Counted from the first letter of the stretch, positions 18,853 through 27,920 are shown. The stretch is 64,000 bases of DNA from Nostoc sp. CENA543 (GCF_002896875.1 NZ_CP023278.1:4096001-4160000), one strand, 5' to 3'. Notes: a model not told the origin generated them from the letters alone. Program-made: numbers and translations.

Positions 18853-19080
18853 TTACAACCGCTTTTCCATCAGAGCATCAAGTTTCGCTAGTATTGTTAA
18901 GCCTTCTTCTGGCTTGCCAATGGCAGCCATTGCTTTAAATCTTGTGTAGGCATCATATTCTGCCAAAGCAATAGTAGAAAGTTCTTCAATCAGTTTATTG
19001 ACACTGATACCTTTGGCTTGAGCAAGTTCTTTCAATCTATTATGCTTATCCTCTGGTAAACGGATAGTTAATGTTGACAT
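18853..19080 (-). CDS. Ribbon-helix-helix antitoxin
   Basis: The 75-residue protein starts MSTLTIRLPEDKHNRLKELA, a typical ribbon-helix-helix DNA-binding fold (beta strand TLTIRLP, then two helices including GISVNKLIEELS). The C-terminal half (EYDAYTRFKAMAAIGKPEEG) would wrap and inhibit the partner toxin. It begins 5 bp after the PIN-domain gene ends, so the two are translationally coupled. In this pair the antitoxin gene is the distal gene, unlike the common antitoxin-first order. It would autoregulate the promoter left of 19509. Confidence 0.85.
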   Translation of the reverse strand: MSTLTIRLPEDKHNRLKELAQAKGISVNKLIEELSTIALAEYDAYTRFKAMAAIGKPEEGLTILAKLDALMEKRL

Positions 19081-19085
19081 TTTGT

Positions 19086-19508
19086 TTAGCTCCTAATAAT
19101 TTCTTCTGGTTTTAAGATTGATAAGTTCGGAAACAATAATTGAGCATTTTGGAAATCTTTAACATTGTAAGTTGCAATAATTTGAGCATTTCCCGCAACT
19201 GCTAACTCAATTAAATGATTATCTGCTTCATCTTTTAAATTAGGTCGCCATAAATAGTAAATAGAAATCCATTGACTTACGCTCATCAATGATGCCAGTA
19301 AAGCAGAAATTTCTTCACTATTTAAAGGGCATTTGGCAATAATTTCTTCTCTTTGAATTACCGATTCATACTCAGAAAATAAAGCATTACCCATTAAAGG
19401 TTGATATTCACCTGTCAAGCAGCGTCTAATCAATTCTCGACTTATACCTTGAGAGCTAATAAGCGCACTAATAAAAACACTGGTATCAACTACAATTTTA
19501 ATCGCCAT
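19086..19508 (-). CDS. PIN-domain toxin (putative RNase)
   Basis: The 140-residue PIN domain starts IKIVVDTSVFISALIS with the first catalytic Asp (VDTSVF), has an acidic residue in the ISALLASL helix region, and ends with DEADNHLIELAVAGNAQIIATYNVKDFQ, supplying the other conserved acids. PIN toxins are Mg-dependent RNases that cut tRNA, rRNA or mRNA. It matches the COG1569 type of putative toxin-antitoxin PIN proteins. The pair lies between secA and smc. The acidic residues look intact, so it is probably active and neutralised by the downstream ribbon-helix-helix protein. Confidence 0.88.
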   Translation of the reverse strand: MAIKIVVDTSVFISALISSQGISRELIRRCLTGEYQPLMGNALFSEYESVIQREEIIAKCPLNSEEISALLASLMSVSQWISIYYLWRPNLKDEADNHLIELAVAGNAQIIATYNVKDFQNAQLLFPNLSILKPEEIIRS

Positions 19509-19731
19509 GTAATTATGATAGCATATACGCTATCATAAAACCTCCAGATCAAAGAACTAATCACTCGTCTCACCTTGTCAATCTGGTAGGATGCTGTAGT
19601 ATAAACATACTGATAAATCCTGGCTTGGGAGTCGCTGGGGTGAAAAAATCTGGATTATCTGGTATAAACTACTTGCTAATTTTTCATTAATTGATACACT
19701 TGTCCTTCATTATCCCTATGATTTAGCACCT

Positions 19732-22700
19732 ATGGTGCATATTAAGCGTGTCGAACTTACCAACTTTAAATCCTTCGGTGGGACTACCTCAGTTCCTTTG
19801 CTACCGGGGTTCACTGTCATTTCCGGGCCGAATGGTTCGGGGAAGTCGAATATTTTGGATGCGCTGCTGTTTTGTTTGGGATTGGCTAGTTCTAAGGGGA
19901 TGCGCGCCGATCGCTTACCGGATTTGGTGAATAATACTCAAACGGCGAAAAGTCGCGCGGCGGTGGAAGCTAGTGTCACTGTGACTTTTGATTTATCTGA
20001 TTTGGTAGATGCTGGCGATCAGTTAAGAGTAGTTAATAGTGATGAAGAATTATTACAAAATGAAGAACAAACAGAAGAACAGCCAACTGTAAATGGCAAT
20101 GGTAATGGTCATAAACCCACAGAATGGAGCGTGACTCGGAAGTTACGGGTAACTCATCAAGGGACTTACACGTCGAATTACTATATCAATGGTGCATCCT
20201 GCACATTGACTGAGTTACATGAACAGTTGGAGGATCTGCGGATTTACCCAGAAGGGTATAACGTGGTACTGCAAGGGGACGTAACTAGTATTATCTCGAT
20301 GAATGCTAAGGAACGTCGGGAAATTATTGATGAGTTGGCTGGGGTAGCGGCTTTTGACCGTAAGATTAATCAGGCTAAGGCGACTCTGGATGAGGTGAAG
20401 GAAAAGGAAGATAGTTGTCGGATTATTGAGAATGAGTTAACTTTACAGCGCGATCGCTTGTCTCAAGATAAGGCCAAGGCGGAGAAGTATCAAAAGTTAC
20501 GCACTGAATATTTGCATAAGCAATCTTGGGAAGCGGTGTTATCTTGGCGTTCTCTGCAAGCACAGCAGGAAAAGTTAGCTACGGAAATTCAAGCAGGCGA
20601 TCGCAATTATGCTGAATCTACCACTCAACTTACTAGTCTGAATGGGGAAATTGCCCAAAAAACGGCGGAATTAGAGCAACTCAATGCCCACGTCAAAGCT
20701 TTGGGTGAGGAGGAATTATTAGCAGTACAATCTACCCTGGCTACCCAAGAGGCGGAACGCAAGCAACTGGAACGTCAGCAAGCGGAGTTAAACAACGCTT
20801 CCCAAGAAACTACTAGGCGGCTAACGCAAACTCAGCAAGAAATTCAACAGCATCACCAGGGTTTGGCTGAAATCGCCCAAGCACAGGGGTTAGAACAGCA
20901 ATCTATTGTCTATTGTCAGCAGCAACGGGATGAGGCTCAACAAGCTTTAGAAAAGTCCCGTGAAGTAGCCGCAGCCATTGCCACAGCTTCGGAAGCTTGG
21001 GTACAGCAACAAACTGCACTCAATCGTCAAATTGAAACTTTGCTGCAAACTCTAGAACCACAGCGCACTGAACAAGCACAACTGAGGGAACGAAATAATC
21101 AGTTACAGGAGCTAATTGCAGAGGAAACGCAGTTAATTGCTAATTTAGAGCCGCAGTTGCTAGAAAAACAAGCGGAATGTTCTAAGTTAGAAGCTGAGTT
21201 TAATACTTCCAGTGAACCGATTCAAGATTTAGCGCAAAATCTCACCGCAACAGATCAGGAATTACAAATCCAACAGGAAACTCAAAAGCGACTGTTGCAA
21301 GAACAACGAGACAAGCAGCGTCAGTTAGATAAAATCGATGCACAAACCCAAGCACAGCAAGAAGTCCAGGGAACGCAAGCCAGTAAAGTGATTATTCAGT
21401 CAGGATTACCCGGCGTTTGCGGCTTGGTGGTGCATTTGGGACGGGTTGAACCCCGTTATCAATTGGCTTTGGAAATTGCGGCTGGGGCGCGTTTAGGGCA
21501 TATTGTAGTGGACGATGACGGGATAGCCGCCGCCGGAATTGAACTGTTAAAACAAAAACGGGCGGGGAGGGCGACTTTTTTACCTTTAAACAAAATTCAA
21601 GCCCCGAAATTTACCCAGGATGCAACATTACGGTTAGCTAACGGCTTTGTCAGCTATGCGGTGAATTTAGTAGAATGCGATCGCCGTTATCGGGATGTAT
21701 TTAATTATGTTTTCGGTAACACGGTAGTATTTAGCAACTTAGAACAGGCGCGGAAAAATCTCGGTTTATATCGCATCGTCACCTTAGATGGGGAATTACT
21801 AGAAACCAGTGGCGCGATGACTGGTGGTAGCATGAATCAGCGTTCGGCGTTGCGTTTCGGGAAGGGAGAAGCGGCGGAATCAGACGAGGCGGTAGCTTTA
21901 AAACAGCGTTTGCAAGATATTGATAGAATTTTAGACCGTTGTACGGAAGCGATCGCTACTTTATCATCTAGAAGTAAGCAATTATCCCAAGAACTCACAG
22001 AAGCGCGTCAAGCACGGCGAGAACAGCAGTTGCAATTGGAACAGTTGCAAAAAGACATTAAAAGTTTAACAGCCCAGTTAGAAGGGACGCGATCGCAACT
22101 CACCCAAAACACCGAAAAATTTCACACCGCCCAAACTCGTCTGGAAGTATTAGACAATGAACTCCCAGGACAAGAAACTCAGTTACAGCAATTACGCCAC
22201 ACCCTAGCCGATTTAGAAGCCTCCCAAACCCCCAGCGAATGGCAACAAATCCAAGGGACAATAAAAACTCAAGAACAGCAATTACAGCAACGGGAAACCG
22301 CCTTTAGGGAAGCCGAACAACGATTAAAAAATTTAGAGAATCAACAACAACGTCTGCAAGAACGCATCCAAGAAGCCGAACAACGTATCACCCAATATCA
22401 ACAAGAACAACAAACCCAACAAACCCAAATCGCCACCCTCAGCACTCAGCACTCAGCCCTCAGCACTCAAATCGCCGCTACCCGCGCCCAAATGAGTGAA
22501 ATGGAAAAGAATTTGGGTGAAGAGAAACAAAAACGGGACGCATTAGAACAACAAGTGCGATCGCATCTCCTGCGTCAGCAACAATTAGAATGGGAAATTC
22601 AAAAGCTAGAAGAAAGCCAACTGAAGCGGCGGGAAGATTTAGCAGCATTGCAAAGCCAATTACAGGAACTCGCCCCCGAATTACCCAACCCTTTGCCCGA

Positions 22701-23379
22701 AGTCCCAGATCAGGTAGACTTAGAAGAATTGCAGAAAGAATTGCGATCGCTAGCCAAACGCTTACAGGCGATGGAACCTGTGAATATGTTGGCGTTGGAA
22801 GAATACGAACGCACCCAAAACCGCCTCGAAGAACTCACTCAAAAATTGCAGACATTAGAAGCCGAACGCACCGAATTACTTTTAAGAATTGAAAACTTTA
22901 CCACCCTGCGACAGCAAGCCTTTAAAGAAGCCTTTGACGCTGTGAATGAAAACTTCCAATCAATTTTCGCTACCCTGTCCGACGGTGACGGCTACCTGCA
23001 ACTCGATAACCCCGAAGATCCCTTTGCTAGCGGCTTAAATTTAGTCGCCCACCCCAAAGGTAAACCAGTGCAAAGACTCGCTTCCATGTCTGGGGGTGAA
23101 AAATCCCTCACCGCTTTAAGCTTTATATTTGCGCTGCAACGCTACCGCCCTTCACCTTTTTACGCCTTTGATGAAGTAGATATGTTTCTGGATGGGGCAA
23201 ACGTTGAACGTTTATCAAGAATGATTAAAAAACAGGCACAACAAGCCCAGTTCATAGTTGTGAGTTTGCGTCGTCCGATGATAGAATCAGCCGAACGCAC
23301 CATTGGCGTTACTCAGGCAAGGGGAGCTTACACCCAAGTTTTGGGAATTAAATTACAATCTTCCCATACATCTGCTTGA
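19732..23379 (+). CDS. smc: SMC chromosome condensation ATPase
   Basis: The 1215-residue protein has the N-terminal Walker A head (GPNGSGKSNILDALLF, about residues 32-47), a long coiled coil, the hinge (about 555-680: GLPGVCGLVVHLG ... GARLGHIVVDDD), the returning coiled coil, and the C-terminal head with signature motif ASMSGGEKSLTALSF and Walker B FYAFDEVDMFLDG. SMC with ScpA and ScpB organises and segregates the chromosome. Two oddities occur: a low-complexity insert NEEQTEEQPTVNGNGNG in the N-terminal head near residues 113-129, and a short in-frame piece of heptamer repeat within the second coiled coil (see 22426-22476). The gene is complete. Confidence 0.98.
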   Translation: MVHIKRVELTNFKSFGGTTSVPLLPGFTVISGPNGSGKSNILDALLFCLGLASSKGMRADRLPDLVNNTQTAKSRAAVEASVTVTFDLSDLVDAGDQLRVVNSDEELLQNEEQTEEQPTVNGNGNGHKPTEWSVTRKLRVTHQGTYTSNYYINGASCTLTELHEQLEDLRIYPEGYNVVLQGDVTSIISMNAKERREIIDELAGVAAFDRKINQAKATLDEVKEKEDSCRIIENELTLQRDRLSQDKAKAEKYQKLRTEYLHKQSWEAVLSWRSLQAQQEKLATEIQAGDRNYAESTTQLTSLNGEIAQKTAELEQLNAHVKALGEEELLAVQSTLATQEAERKQLERQQAELNNASQETTRRLTQTQQEIQQHHQGLAEIAQAQGLEQQSIVYCQQQRDEAQQALEKSREVAAAIATASEAWVQQQTALNRQIETLLQTLEPQRTEQAQLRERNNQLQELIAEETQLIANLEPQLLEKQAECSKLEAEFNTSSEPIQDLAQNLTATDQELQIQQETQKRLLQEQRDKQRQLDKIDAQTQAQQEVQGTQASKVIIQSGLPGVCGLVVHLGRVEPRYQLALEIAAGARLGHIVVDDDGIAAAGIELLKQKRAGRATFLPLNKIQAPKFTQDATLRLANGFVSYAVNLVECDRRYRDVFNYVFGNTVVFSNLEQARKNLGLYRIVTLDGELLETSGAMTGGSMNQRSALRFGKGEAAESDEAVALKQRLQDIDRILDRCTEAIATLSSRSKQLSQELTEARQARREQQLQLEQLQKDIKSLTAQLEGTRSQLTQNTEKFHTAQTRLEVLDNELPGQETQLQQLRHTLADLEASQTPSEWQQIQGTIKTQEQQLQQRETAFREAEQRLKNLENQQQRLQERIQEAEQRITQYQQEQQTQQTQIATLSTQHSALSTQIAATRAQMSEMEKNLGEEKQKRDALEQQVRSHLLRQQQLEWEIQKLEESQLKRREDLAALQSQLQELAPELPNPLPEVPDQVDLEELQKELRSLAKRLQAMEPVNMLALEEYERTQNRLEELTQKLQTLEAERTELLLRIENFTTLRQQAFKEAFDAVNENFQSIFATLSDGDGYLQLDNPEDPFASGLNLVAHPKGKPVQRLASMSGGEKSLTALSFIFALQRYRPSPFYAFDEVDMFLDGANVERLSRMIKKQAQQAQFIVVSLRRPMIESAERTIGVTQARGAYTQVLGIKLQSSHTSA
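22426..22476 (+). repeat. Heptamer-repeat insertion inside smc
   Basis: Four CTCAGCA-type units sit between two copies of CAAATCGCC (22426-22434 and 22468-22476). The distance between the copies is 42 bp, exactly 14 codons, so smc stays in frame. It codes for STQHSALSTQIAA in the coiled coil. The unit is the same as in intergenic tracts at 7661-7696. Confidence 0.8.
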
Positions 23380-23437
23380 GTTTTTGTTAATAATAGTGTA
23401 TAGATAAACCGGATTCGAGATCAGGACTCCGTATAGA

Positions 23438-24415
23438 ATGACCTCTGAACAAATAATTAGGCGTTCCGACATATTAAATACCCAGGTAATTACCCGCGAT
23501 AATGGCAAACGATTAGGTATAGTCAGCCAAGTTTGGGTAGATATTGATCAAAGAGAGGTTGTGGCTCTTGGTTTGCGAGACAGCCTGATCTCTATCTCTG
23601 GTCTACCGCGCTATATGTACCTGAGCAGCATCAACCAATTCGGTGATGTCATCCTGGTAGATAATGAAGATGTCATCGAAGACGTTGAAGTTGAAGCTTT
23701 CAGCAACTTGATGAACTGGGAAGTCATCACCGAGACAGGTGAAGTCTTAGGTAGAGTGCGGGGCTTTAAGTTTGAAGCTGAAACAGGTAAGTTAACCTCC
23801 ATTATTATCGCCTCCCTGGGAGTTCCACAAATTCCCGACCAGTTTTTGAGTACCTACGAGATATCAATCGAAGAAGTTGTCAGCACAGGCCCCAGTAGAT
23901 TGATTGTATTTGAAGGGGCTGAAGAACGAGTTAACCAATTAACAGTCGGCGTACTAGAAAGATTAGGTATCGGTAAAGCACCTTGGGAAAGAGGCGCAGA
24001 AGAAGAATACTACTCCGCACCCCGCGCTGTCGCACCCTCTAATCAACTCCCCAGTGGTGTACCCCTACAGCCACCCAAGCCCAAAGTCCGCACCCCTGAG
24101 CCTGTAGCCATAGAAGAAGAATGGAACGAGGACTACATTGAAGAAGAAAGACCACGGCGTGAAGTCATGAAGGCGCGGTCTTATGAGTCCATTCAATACG
24201 AAGAAGACGAAGAAGATAACTGGGGTAATGAAGCCGCAGACAAAGACAGATATAAAGAACCACCAGCTAAACCCTACAAGCCCTACAGCAACGATTACGA
24301 CGACTATGATGATGTAGAAGGCGACGCTTGGGAAGATACACCCCCACAACCTGTGAATATTCCCAAGAAAGTCAAAGAAAGACAGCCAGAATACGAAGAA
24401 GAAAGCGGATATTAA
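23438..24415 (+). CDS. PRC-barrel domain protein with acidic C-terminal tail
   Basis: The 325-residue protein has two PRC-barrel units: residues about 5-80 (RSDILNTQVITRDNGKRLG ... VDIDQREVVALGL) and about 90-170 (WEVITETGEVLGRVRGFKF ... SIIIASLGVPQIP). A long, charged, probably disordered tail follows, with Asp/Glu and Pro/Lys clusters (YEEDEEDNWG, DYDDYDD). PRC barrels bind proteins or RNA, for example in photosynthetic reaction-centre H subunits and RimM. The gene starts 58 bp after smc and ends at a strong terminator, so it may be expressed with smc. Its role is unknown. Confidence 0.85.
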   Translation: MTSEQIIRRSDILNTQVITRDNGKRLGIVSQVWVDIDQREVVALGLRDSLISISGLPRYMYLSSINQFGDVILVDNEDVIEDVEVEAFSNLMNWEVITETGEVLGRVRGFKFEAETGKLTSIIIASLGVPQIPDQFLSTYEISIEEVVSTGPSRLIVFEGAEERVNQLTVGVLERLGIGKAPWERGAEEEYYSAPRAVAPSNQLPSGVPLQPPKPKVRTPEPVAIEEEWNEDYIEEERPRREVMKARSYESIQYEEDEEDNWGNEAADKDRYKEPPAKPYKPYSNDYDDYDDVEGDAWEDTPPQPVNIPKKVKERQPEYEEESGY

Positions 24416-24428
24416 CAAGCTTTGTGGA

Positions 24429-24469
24429 AATAACCCCAGTTCTGTGAATCAGAACTGGGGTTATTTTAT
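24429..24469 (+). terminator. Rho-independent terminator after the PRC-barrel gene
   Basis: A 16-bp perfect stem, AATAACCCCAGTTCTG (24429-24444) with CAGAACTGGGGTTATT (24450-24465), has the loop TGAAT and is followed by TTATG. Confidence 0.9.
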
Positions 24470-24536
24470 GATATCTGTGTATTGTTTCTGTAGTGTATTG
24501 GTTACAAGTATCGTTTATATAGCAATACAGTTCAGT

Positions 24537-24681
24537 TAATACCAATTCATGAAAAGAATGAAACAGATGCGTAGGTTGGGTTGAACGAAGTGAAACCCAA
24601 CAATCACAAGACTTTGAGGTGTTGTGTTTCGTTCCTCAACCCAACCTACATTTGCATCATATTTTTTGTGAAATGGTATAA
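24537..24681. repeat. MITE family A, copy 2
   Basis: The element spans 24540-24678, starting TACCAATTC and ending GAAATGGTA (8 of 9 terminal bases match as an inverted repeat). It is flanked by TAA at 24537-24539 and 24679-24681. The interior holds an inverted repeat around GTAGGTTGGGTTGAACGAAG and CAACCCAACCTAC, a motif common in cyanobacterial intergenic repeats. The inner ends keep AAACAGATGC and GCATCATATT, also inverted. Confidence 0.8.
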
Positions 24682-24800
24682 GGGCTATTGAAAAGGCATT
24701 TAGCAAATGTTTTTTTATCCGTTTCTTACTCTATATTAAGCAAGAGCGATCGCCTTTACCAAATAAAAAGCGATCGCCCCTCGATGATTGCAATAGATAA

Positions 24801-25334
24801 TTACGCAGCCACTAACCGACGCAAAGATTCCGCACGACGTTTAGCTGTCGAATTATTGGGTTGAAATTTGAGTGCTTCTTCGTACATTTGTAACGCTTGA
24901 GCATTCAATTTTTTGCGCTCATAAGCATGACCCAGATTATTTAGTGCTACCACATAATCAGGCTTCAATTTCAGAGCTTCTTTGTACTGACGAATGGCTA
25001 AATCATACTGCTCTTGAGCAAAATAAGCATAACCTAGACCATTGTAGATAGGAGCAGTATTTTCTTCTCCCTCTTCCTCAGCAGACTTGAGTGCTTTTTG
25101 AAACAATGGTATCGCTTGAGTAAACACTTTTTTCTCAGAATAAATACAAGCTAGTTCGTAATATTCTTGAGTCGTACCTTTGTCTTTACTCAACTTGTTT
25201 CGCAACCGCGATAAAGAACTCTCCCGCTTACGAGTTTTGAACAGCTGGCGGAAAACACTCACAACTGCGAATGTCAGTAAACCCACCAAAACAGAGAGAT
25301 AAACAACCGCTAGACTGTTATCCATTACCTTCAA
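24801..25334 (-). CDS. Ycf37-like TPR protein with N-terminal membrane anchor
   Basis: The 177-residue protein has one N-terminal transmembrane helix (LAVVYLSVLVGLLTFAVVSVF, about residues 8-28), a basic stretch (RKRESSLSRLRNK), and three TPR units (YYELACIYSEKKVFTQAIPLFQKAL, IYNGLGYAYFAQEQYDLAIRQYKEAL, ALNNLGHAYERKKLNAQALQMYEEAL). The layout and length match Ycf37, a thylakoid protein that helps photosystem I accumulate in Synechocystis. That identity is inferred from layout, not from a search. MDNSLA at residue 4 is an alternative start. A pair of HIP1 sites lies just downstream. Confidence 0.75.
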   Translation of the reverse strand: MKVMDNSLAVVYLSVLVGLLTFAVVSVFRQLFKTRKRESSLSRLRNKLSKDKGTTQEYYELACIYSEKKVFTQAIPLFQKALKSAEEEGEENTAPIYNGLGYAYFAQEQYDLAIRQYKEALKLKPDYVVALNNLGHAYERKKLNAQALQMYEEALKFQPNNSTAKRRAESLRRLVAA

Positions 25335-25380
25335 ATAAAAATATTAAACTTGCTTCTATATCTATTATCGGGCTTATTGG

Positions 25381-25572
25381 GAGTGATGAGTGCTGAGTTG
25401 GGAGTGCTGTTAGCGGTAGCGCGGCGTTTAGCCGGTGATGAGTGCTGTTAGCGGAAGCGGGGCGTTTAGCCCGTGCTGAGTGCTGAGTTGGGAGTGATAA
25501 GTGGGAAAGATGACTAATGACTAATGACTAATGACTAATGACTATTGACTATTGACTGTTGACTATTGACCA
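25381..25572. repeat. Heptamer repeats and two 29-bp palindromic units
   Basis: GAGTGATGAGTGCTGAGTTG tracts alternate with TGCTGTTAGCGGTAGCGCGG-type units at 25405-25433 and 25443-25472, in reverse orientation to those at 15526-15584. Then GACTAAT (25510-25543) and GACTATT (25543-25572) heptamers follow. The last tract reaches into the 3' end of the binding-protein gene. Confidence 0.85.
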
Positions 25573-26377
25573 ATCCCCAATATTGAATGCGTTCTTTTAG
25601 CCAGCCTTTGGCGATGTAACTTGCGATCGCTTCGTTGACTGCTCTTCTCAATTCATCGTACTGTATACCTTTGGGCATGACTACAGATAAGGGTGCAGTC
25701 GATAATTTTGTTGGTAGAATCCGGTATTGGGGGTTTTTCTGTACCCATGCACTTAATACGCTGGCATCGGCGGCGAAGGCTACTACACTATTGTTTTCTA
25801 GCTGCTTTTGCGCTTCTGTGTAGGAATTTACTCCTACTAAATCGGCAGTAGGTATATAGTAACGGACTTCAGCGATGGTGATGGAGTGATTTAAAACGGC
25901 GATTTTGCGTTTTTGTAAATCGCTTAATTTCTCGATAGACGAGTCTTTGGTGATTAAAACTGTGCCATCAAAATAATAGGGGACGCTAAAACTCACTAGG
26001 CGTGAGCGTGATTCTGTGGCTGTTACCCTAGCGATCGCCATATCTACTTGATGATTGTAAACTGCGGCTAGGCGATCGCGATTCATTACGGGCTGAAATT
26101 TCACAGCGTCGGCTTTTCCTAACAAATCGGCTGCTAAACGCTGTGCTAAGTCAATTTCTAAACCTTGCAATTTCCCACTGGCATCTTTAAATCCTAAAGG
26201 CGGCGTATTATCTTTTACCGCCACGGTTATATAACCCCGTCGTTGCACTTCCTGAATGGGTGAGGCAGATGCAGATAAGCCTGTGGCAAAAAACACGCAA
26301 AAAATGCAAATAATGGTTGCGGATAATACCAGATGTAACTGCTTCATGATTTGCCTTTTGTTACATCTGTTATTCAT
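25535..26377 (-). CDS. Extracellular solute-binding protein family 3 (amino-acid type)
   Basis: The 280-residue protein has a signal peptide (residues about 11-37, ending SASASP) and a family 3 periplasmic binding fold: RRGYITVAVKDNTPPLGFKDASG, GLEIDLAQRLAADLLG, MAIARVTATESRSRLVSFSVPYYF, then the second lobe. Such proteins bind amino acids or related small molecules for an ABC permease. No permease or ATPase gene is adjacent, so it is an orphan. A second start, MKQLHLV, at residue 11 is equally good. The C-terminal VNSQQSIVNSH is encoded by the heptamer tract, so it is not conserved family sequence. It follows rplT by 12 bp. Confidence 0.88.
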   Translation of the reverse strand: MNNRCNKRQIMKQLHLVLSATIICIFCVFFATGLSASASPIQEVQRRGYITVAVKDNTPPLGFKDASGKLQGLEIDLAQRLAADLLGKADAVKFQPVMNRDRLAAVYNHQVDMAIARVTATESRSRLVSFSVPYYFDGTVLITKDSSIEKLSDLQKRKIAVLNHSITIAEVRYYIPTADLVGVNSYTEAQKQLENNSVVAFAADASVLSAWVQKNPQYRILPTKLSTAPLSVVMPKGIQYDELRRAVNEAIASYIAKGWLKERIQYWGLVNSQQSIVNSH

Positions 26378-26389
26378 CCGGTTTCACCT

Positions 26390-26746
26390 TTAACCTTGAA
26401 CTTGGCTGGCTATTTCCACTACTTTGCTGAAGCCAGCAGGGTCGAGGACTGCTAATTGTGCCAACATTTTGCGGTTGAGTTGGATGTTAGCTTTTTTCAG
26501 GTTGCCGATCAAGCGACTGTAGCTTAAGCCATGTACTCTTGCAGCAGCGTTGATACGGGTAATCCAGAGGCTACGGAAATCGCGCTTTTTCTTTTTGCGA
26601 TCGCGGTATGCACTGCGGAGTGCTTTCATTACCTGTTGGTTAGCGGTTCTAAACAAAGTGGAGTGAGAACCACGGAAGCCTTTAGCTAGTTTGAGGATTT
26701 TATTGCGGCGTTTACGAGCAACGTTACCGCGTTTTACACGGGTCAT
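26390..26746 (-). CDS. rplT: 50S ribosomal protein L20
   Basis: The 118-residue basic protein matches L20: [40 protein letters not shown] and [21 protein letters not shown]20 binds 23S rRNA early in large-subunit assembly. It lies 27 bp after rpmI in the standard bacterial rpmI-rplT order. Length is normal. Autogenous control at the upstream leader is known in other bacteria but no such structure was seen here. infC is not adjacent. Confidence 0.98.
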   Translation of the reverse strand: MTRVKRGNVARKRRNKILKLAKGFRGSHSTLFRTANQQVMKALRSAYRDRKKKKRDFRSLWITRINAAARVHGLSYSRLIGNLKKANIQLNRKMLAQLAVLDPAGFSKVVEIASQVQG

Positions 26747-26773
26747 ATTCTATTCCTAGATAATCTATCGAAT

Positions 26774-26971
26774 TTACAAATAAGGAAGCATTAAACGCAC
26801 GTTTTCTTCGTCGCGTTCGTTAACAATTGCCATTTTAGAGAAATTGCGCTTCTTATTGGTGGTTTTGTGTTCTAACAAGTGATTTTTGAAAGCTTTGCGG
26901 CGCACAATTTTACCGCTACCAGTGGCGCGGAATCGTTTTGCTGCGGCTTTGCGTGTTTTGAGTTTAGGCAT
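26774..26971 (-). CDS. rpmI: 50S ribosomal protein L35
   Basis: The 65-residue basic protein has the L35 signature ([20 protein letters not shown], then [12 protein letters not shown] and a MLPYL end). It is the first gene of the rpmI-rplT operon, and its promoter should lie in 26972-27100. It belongs to the large ribosomal subunit. Everything about it is standard. Confidence 0.98.
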   Translation of the reverse strand: MPKLKTRKAAAKRFRATGSGKIVRRKAFKNHLLEHKTTNKKRNFSKMAIVNERDEENVRLMLPYL

Positions 26972-27642
26972 GGTTTAGCTCTAATTCGACACAATCCCTC
27001 ATTATATATCATGTTGCTCCAATTCATCAAAGCTTGATACGAATTAGGTTTGTGTACTTCACACAGGACAAAAATTCCTATCTCTACCCATTCTCTAGAG
27101 CCAGAATGCCTCCCAATCTACAACAACAATGATGAAAACCAACTTAGAGGGGACATAAATGTTTTAGTTGGTTACTAGCATCTCATACCAATTTTGGATT
27201 TTGGATTAAAAGCCCAGATTCTTACCATATTCCAGAATCTCGAAACAAGACTACCTATCTCAATTCTGTATCAGCAATGTTTCCAGGTCGTTTTAGAGGT
27301 GAATAGTTAGCGAGACAACCCAAATTTCCCATGTAATTAAATTAAGAAGGTTATCAATTAATTTTAAAAAGGTTATCCTCATTTTATCTTTAGGAATTTA
27401 ATATTAATAAAATAAAGTAATTTTGTCACTCCTTTATTTATTAAAAATATTGTCTTTTTTTGTCTAAATCAGCGATGATGTCAACGTAAAGACAAGCTAA
27501 AACATATTTATTGGGGCAATGTACATTTAAGGCATGAAAACAAAAAACTAGAGTCTTAAATAGCATCATTCATATAAATATGTGTAGCCCAATTGGAATG
27601 TAACCCAAATAAAAAAGCTCACTGACGGAGGTTAATATCAAG
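26972..27642. other. Intergenic region between rpmI and the peptide island
   Basis: This 671-bp stretch marks the left border of the accessory island. No gene above 60 codons and no RNA gene was seen. AAAGTAATTTTGTCACTC at 27414-27431 resembles AAAGTAAACTATTTTTGTCA plus CTC at 28021-28043, ahead of the next precursor gene, and may be a shared control element. A poor match to family A terminal sequence (ATACCAATTTTGG, 27185) has no partner end. Confidence 0.45.
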
Positions 27643-27867
27643 ATGGCTAAAATCACAATTTCTGACCTCAACCCCTCTGATTACTCTCTGACTGAATTAT
27701 CTGCTGAAGAAATGGCTGCAATTCAGGGTGGTGGATTCCTTGGTAAACTCATCGGTGGGATTGTAGGCGGTGTTGCAGGATTTTTTATCGCTGGGCCAGC
27801 AGGAGTTTTTTCAGGTATTAGTGCAGGAAGCACATTAGGCGACGCTGTTGAAGAAGTATTCTTCTAA
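27643..27867 (+). CDS. Double-glycine peptide with glycine-zipper core (bacteriocin-like)
   Basis: The 74-residue peptide has the leader MAKITISDLNPSDYSLTELS ... MAAIQGG (30 residues). Its core of 44 residues is rich in Gly and hydrophobic residues with GxxxG spacing (GKLIGGIVGGVAGFF), like class II two-peptide bacteriocins and related zipper peptides. The core has no Cys. The ribosome-binding site GGAGG lies 13 nt upstream. The leader shares ISDLN and the GG end with the precursors at 33583 and 33829, so the C39 transporter at 36809 could process it. Whether it is antimicrobial or a signal is unknown. Confidence 0.8.
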   Translation: MAKITISDLNPSDYSLTELSAEEMAAIQGGGFLGKLIGGIVGGVAGFFIAGPAGVFSGISAGSTLGDAVEEVFF

Positions 27868-27920
27868 ATAAGCGTTGAATAACTTAAAAAATATAAAATC
27901 TCATTCCCATTTTTATATGT

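Noticed and set aside
18674..18949. 91-codon plus-strand frame downstream of secA
   Set aside because: It is made of dispersed repeat and the antisense of the antitoxin gene.
24065..24418. 117-codon minus-strand frame rich in Phe/Val/Ile
   Set aside because: It is the antisense of the acidic Asp/Glu-rich tail of the PRC-barrel protein. Its composition is an artefact of that.
27185..27200. Another family A MITE end (ATACCAATTTTGG)
   Set aside because: Only a partial match to the terminal repeat, with no partner end or target duplication within about 200 bp.
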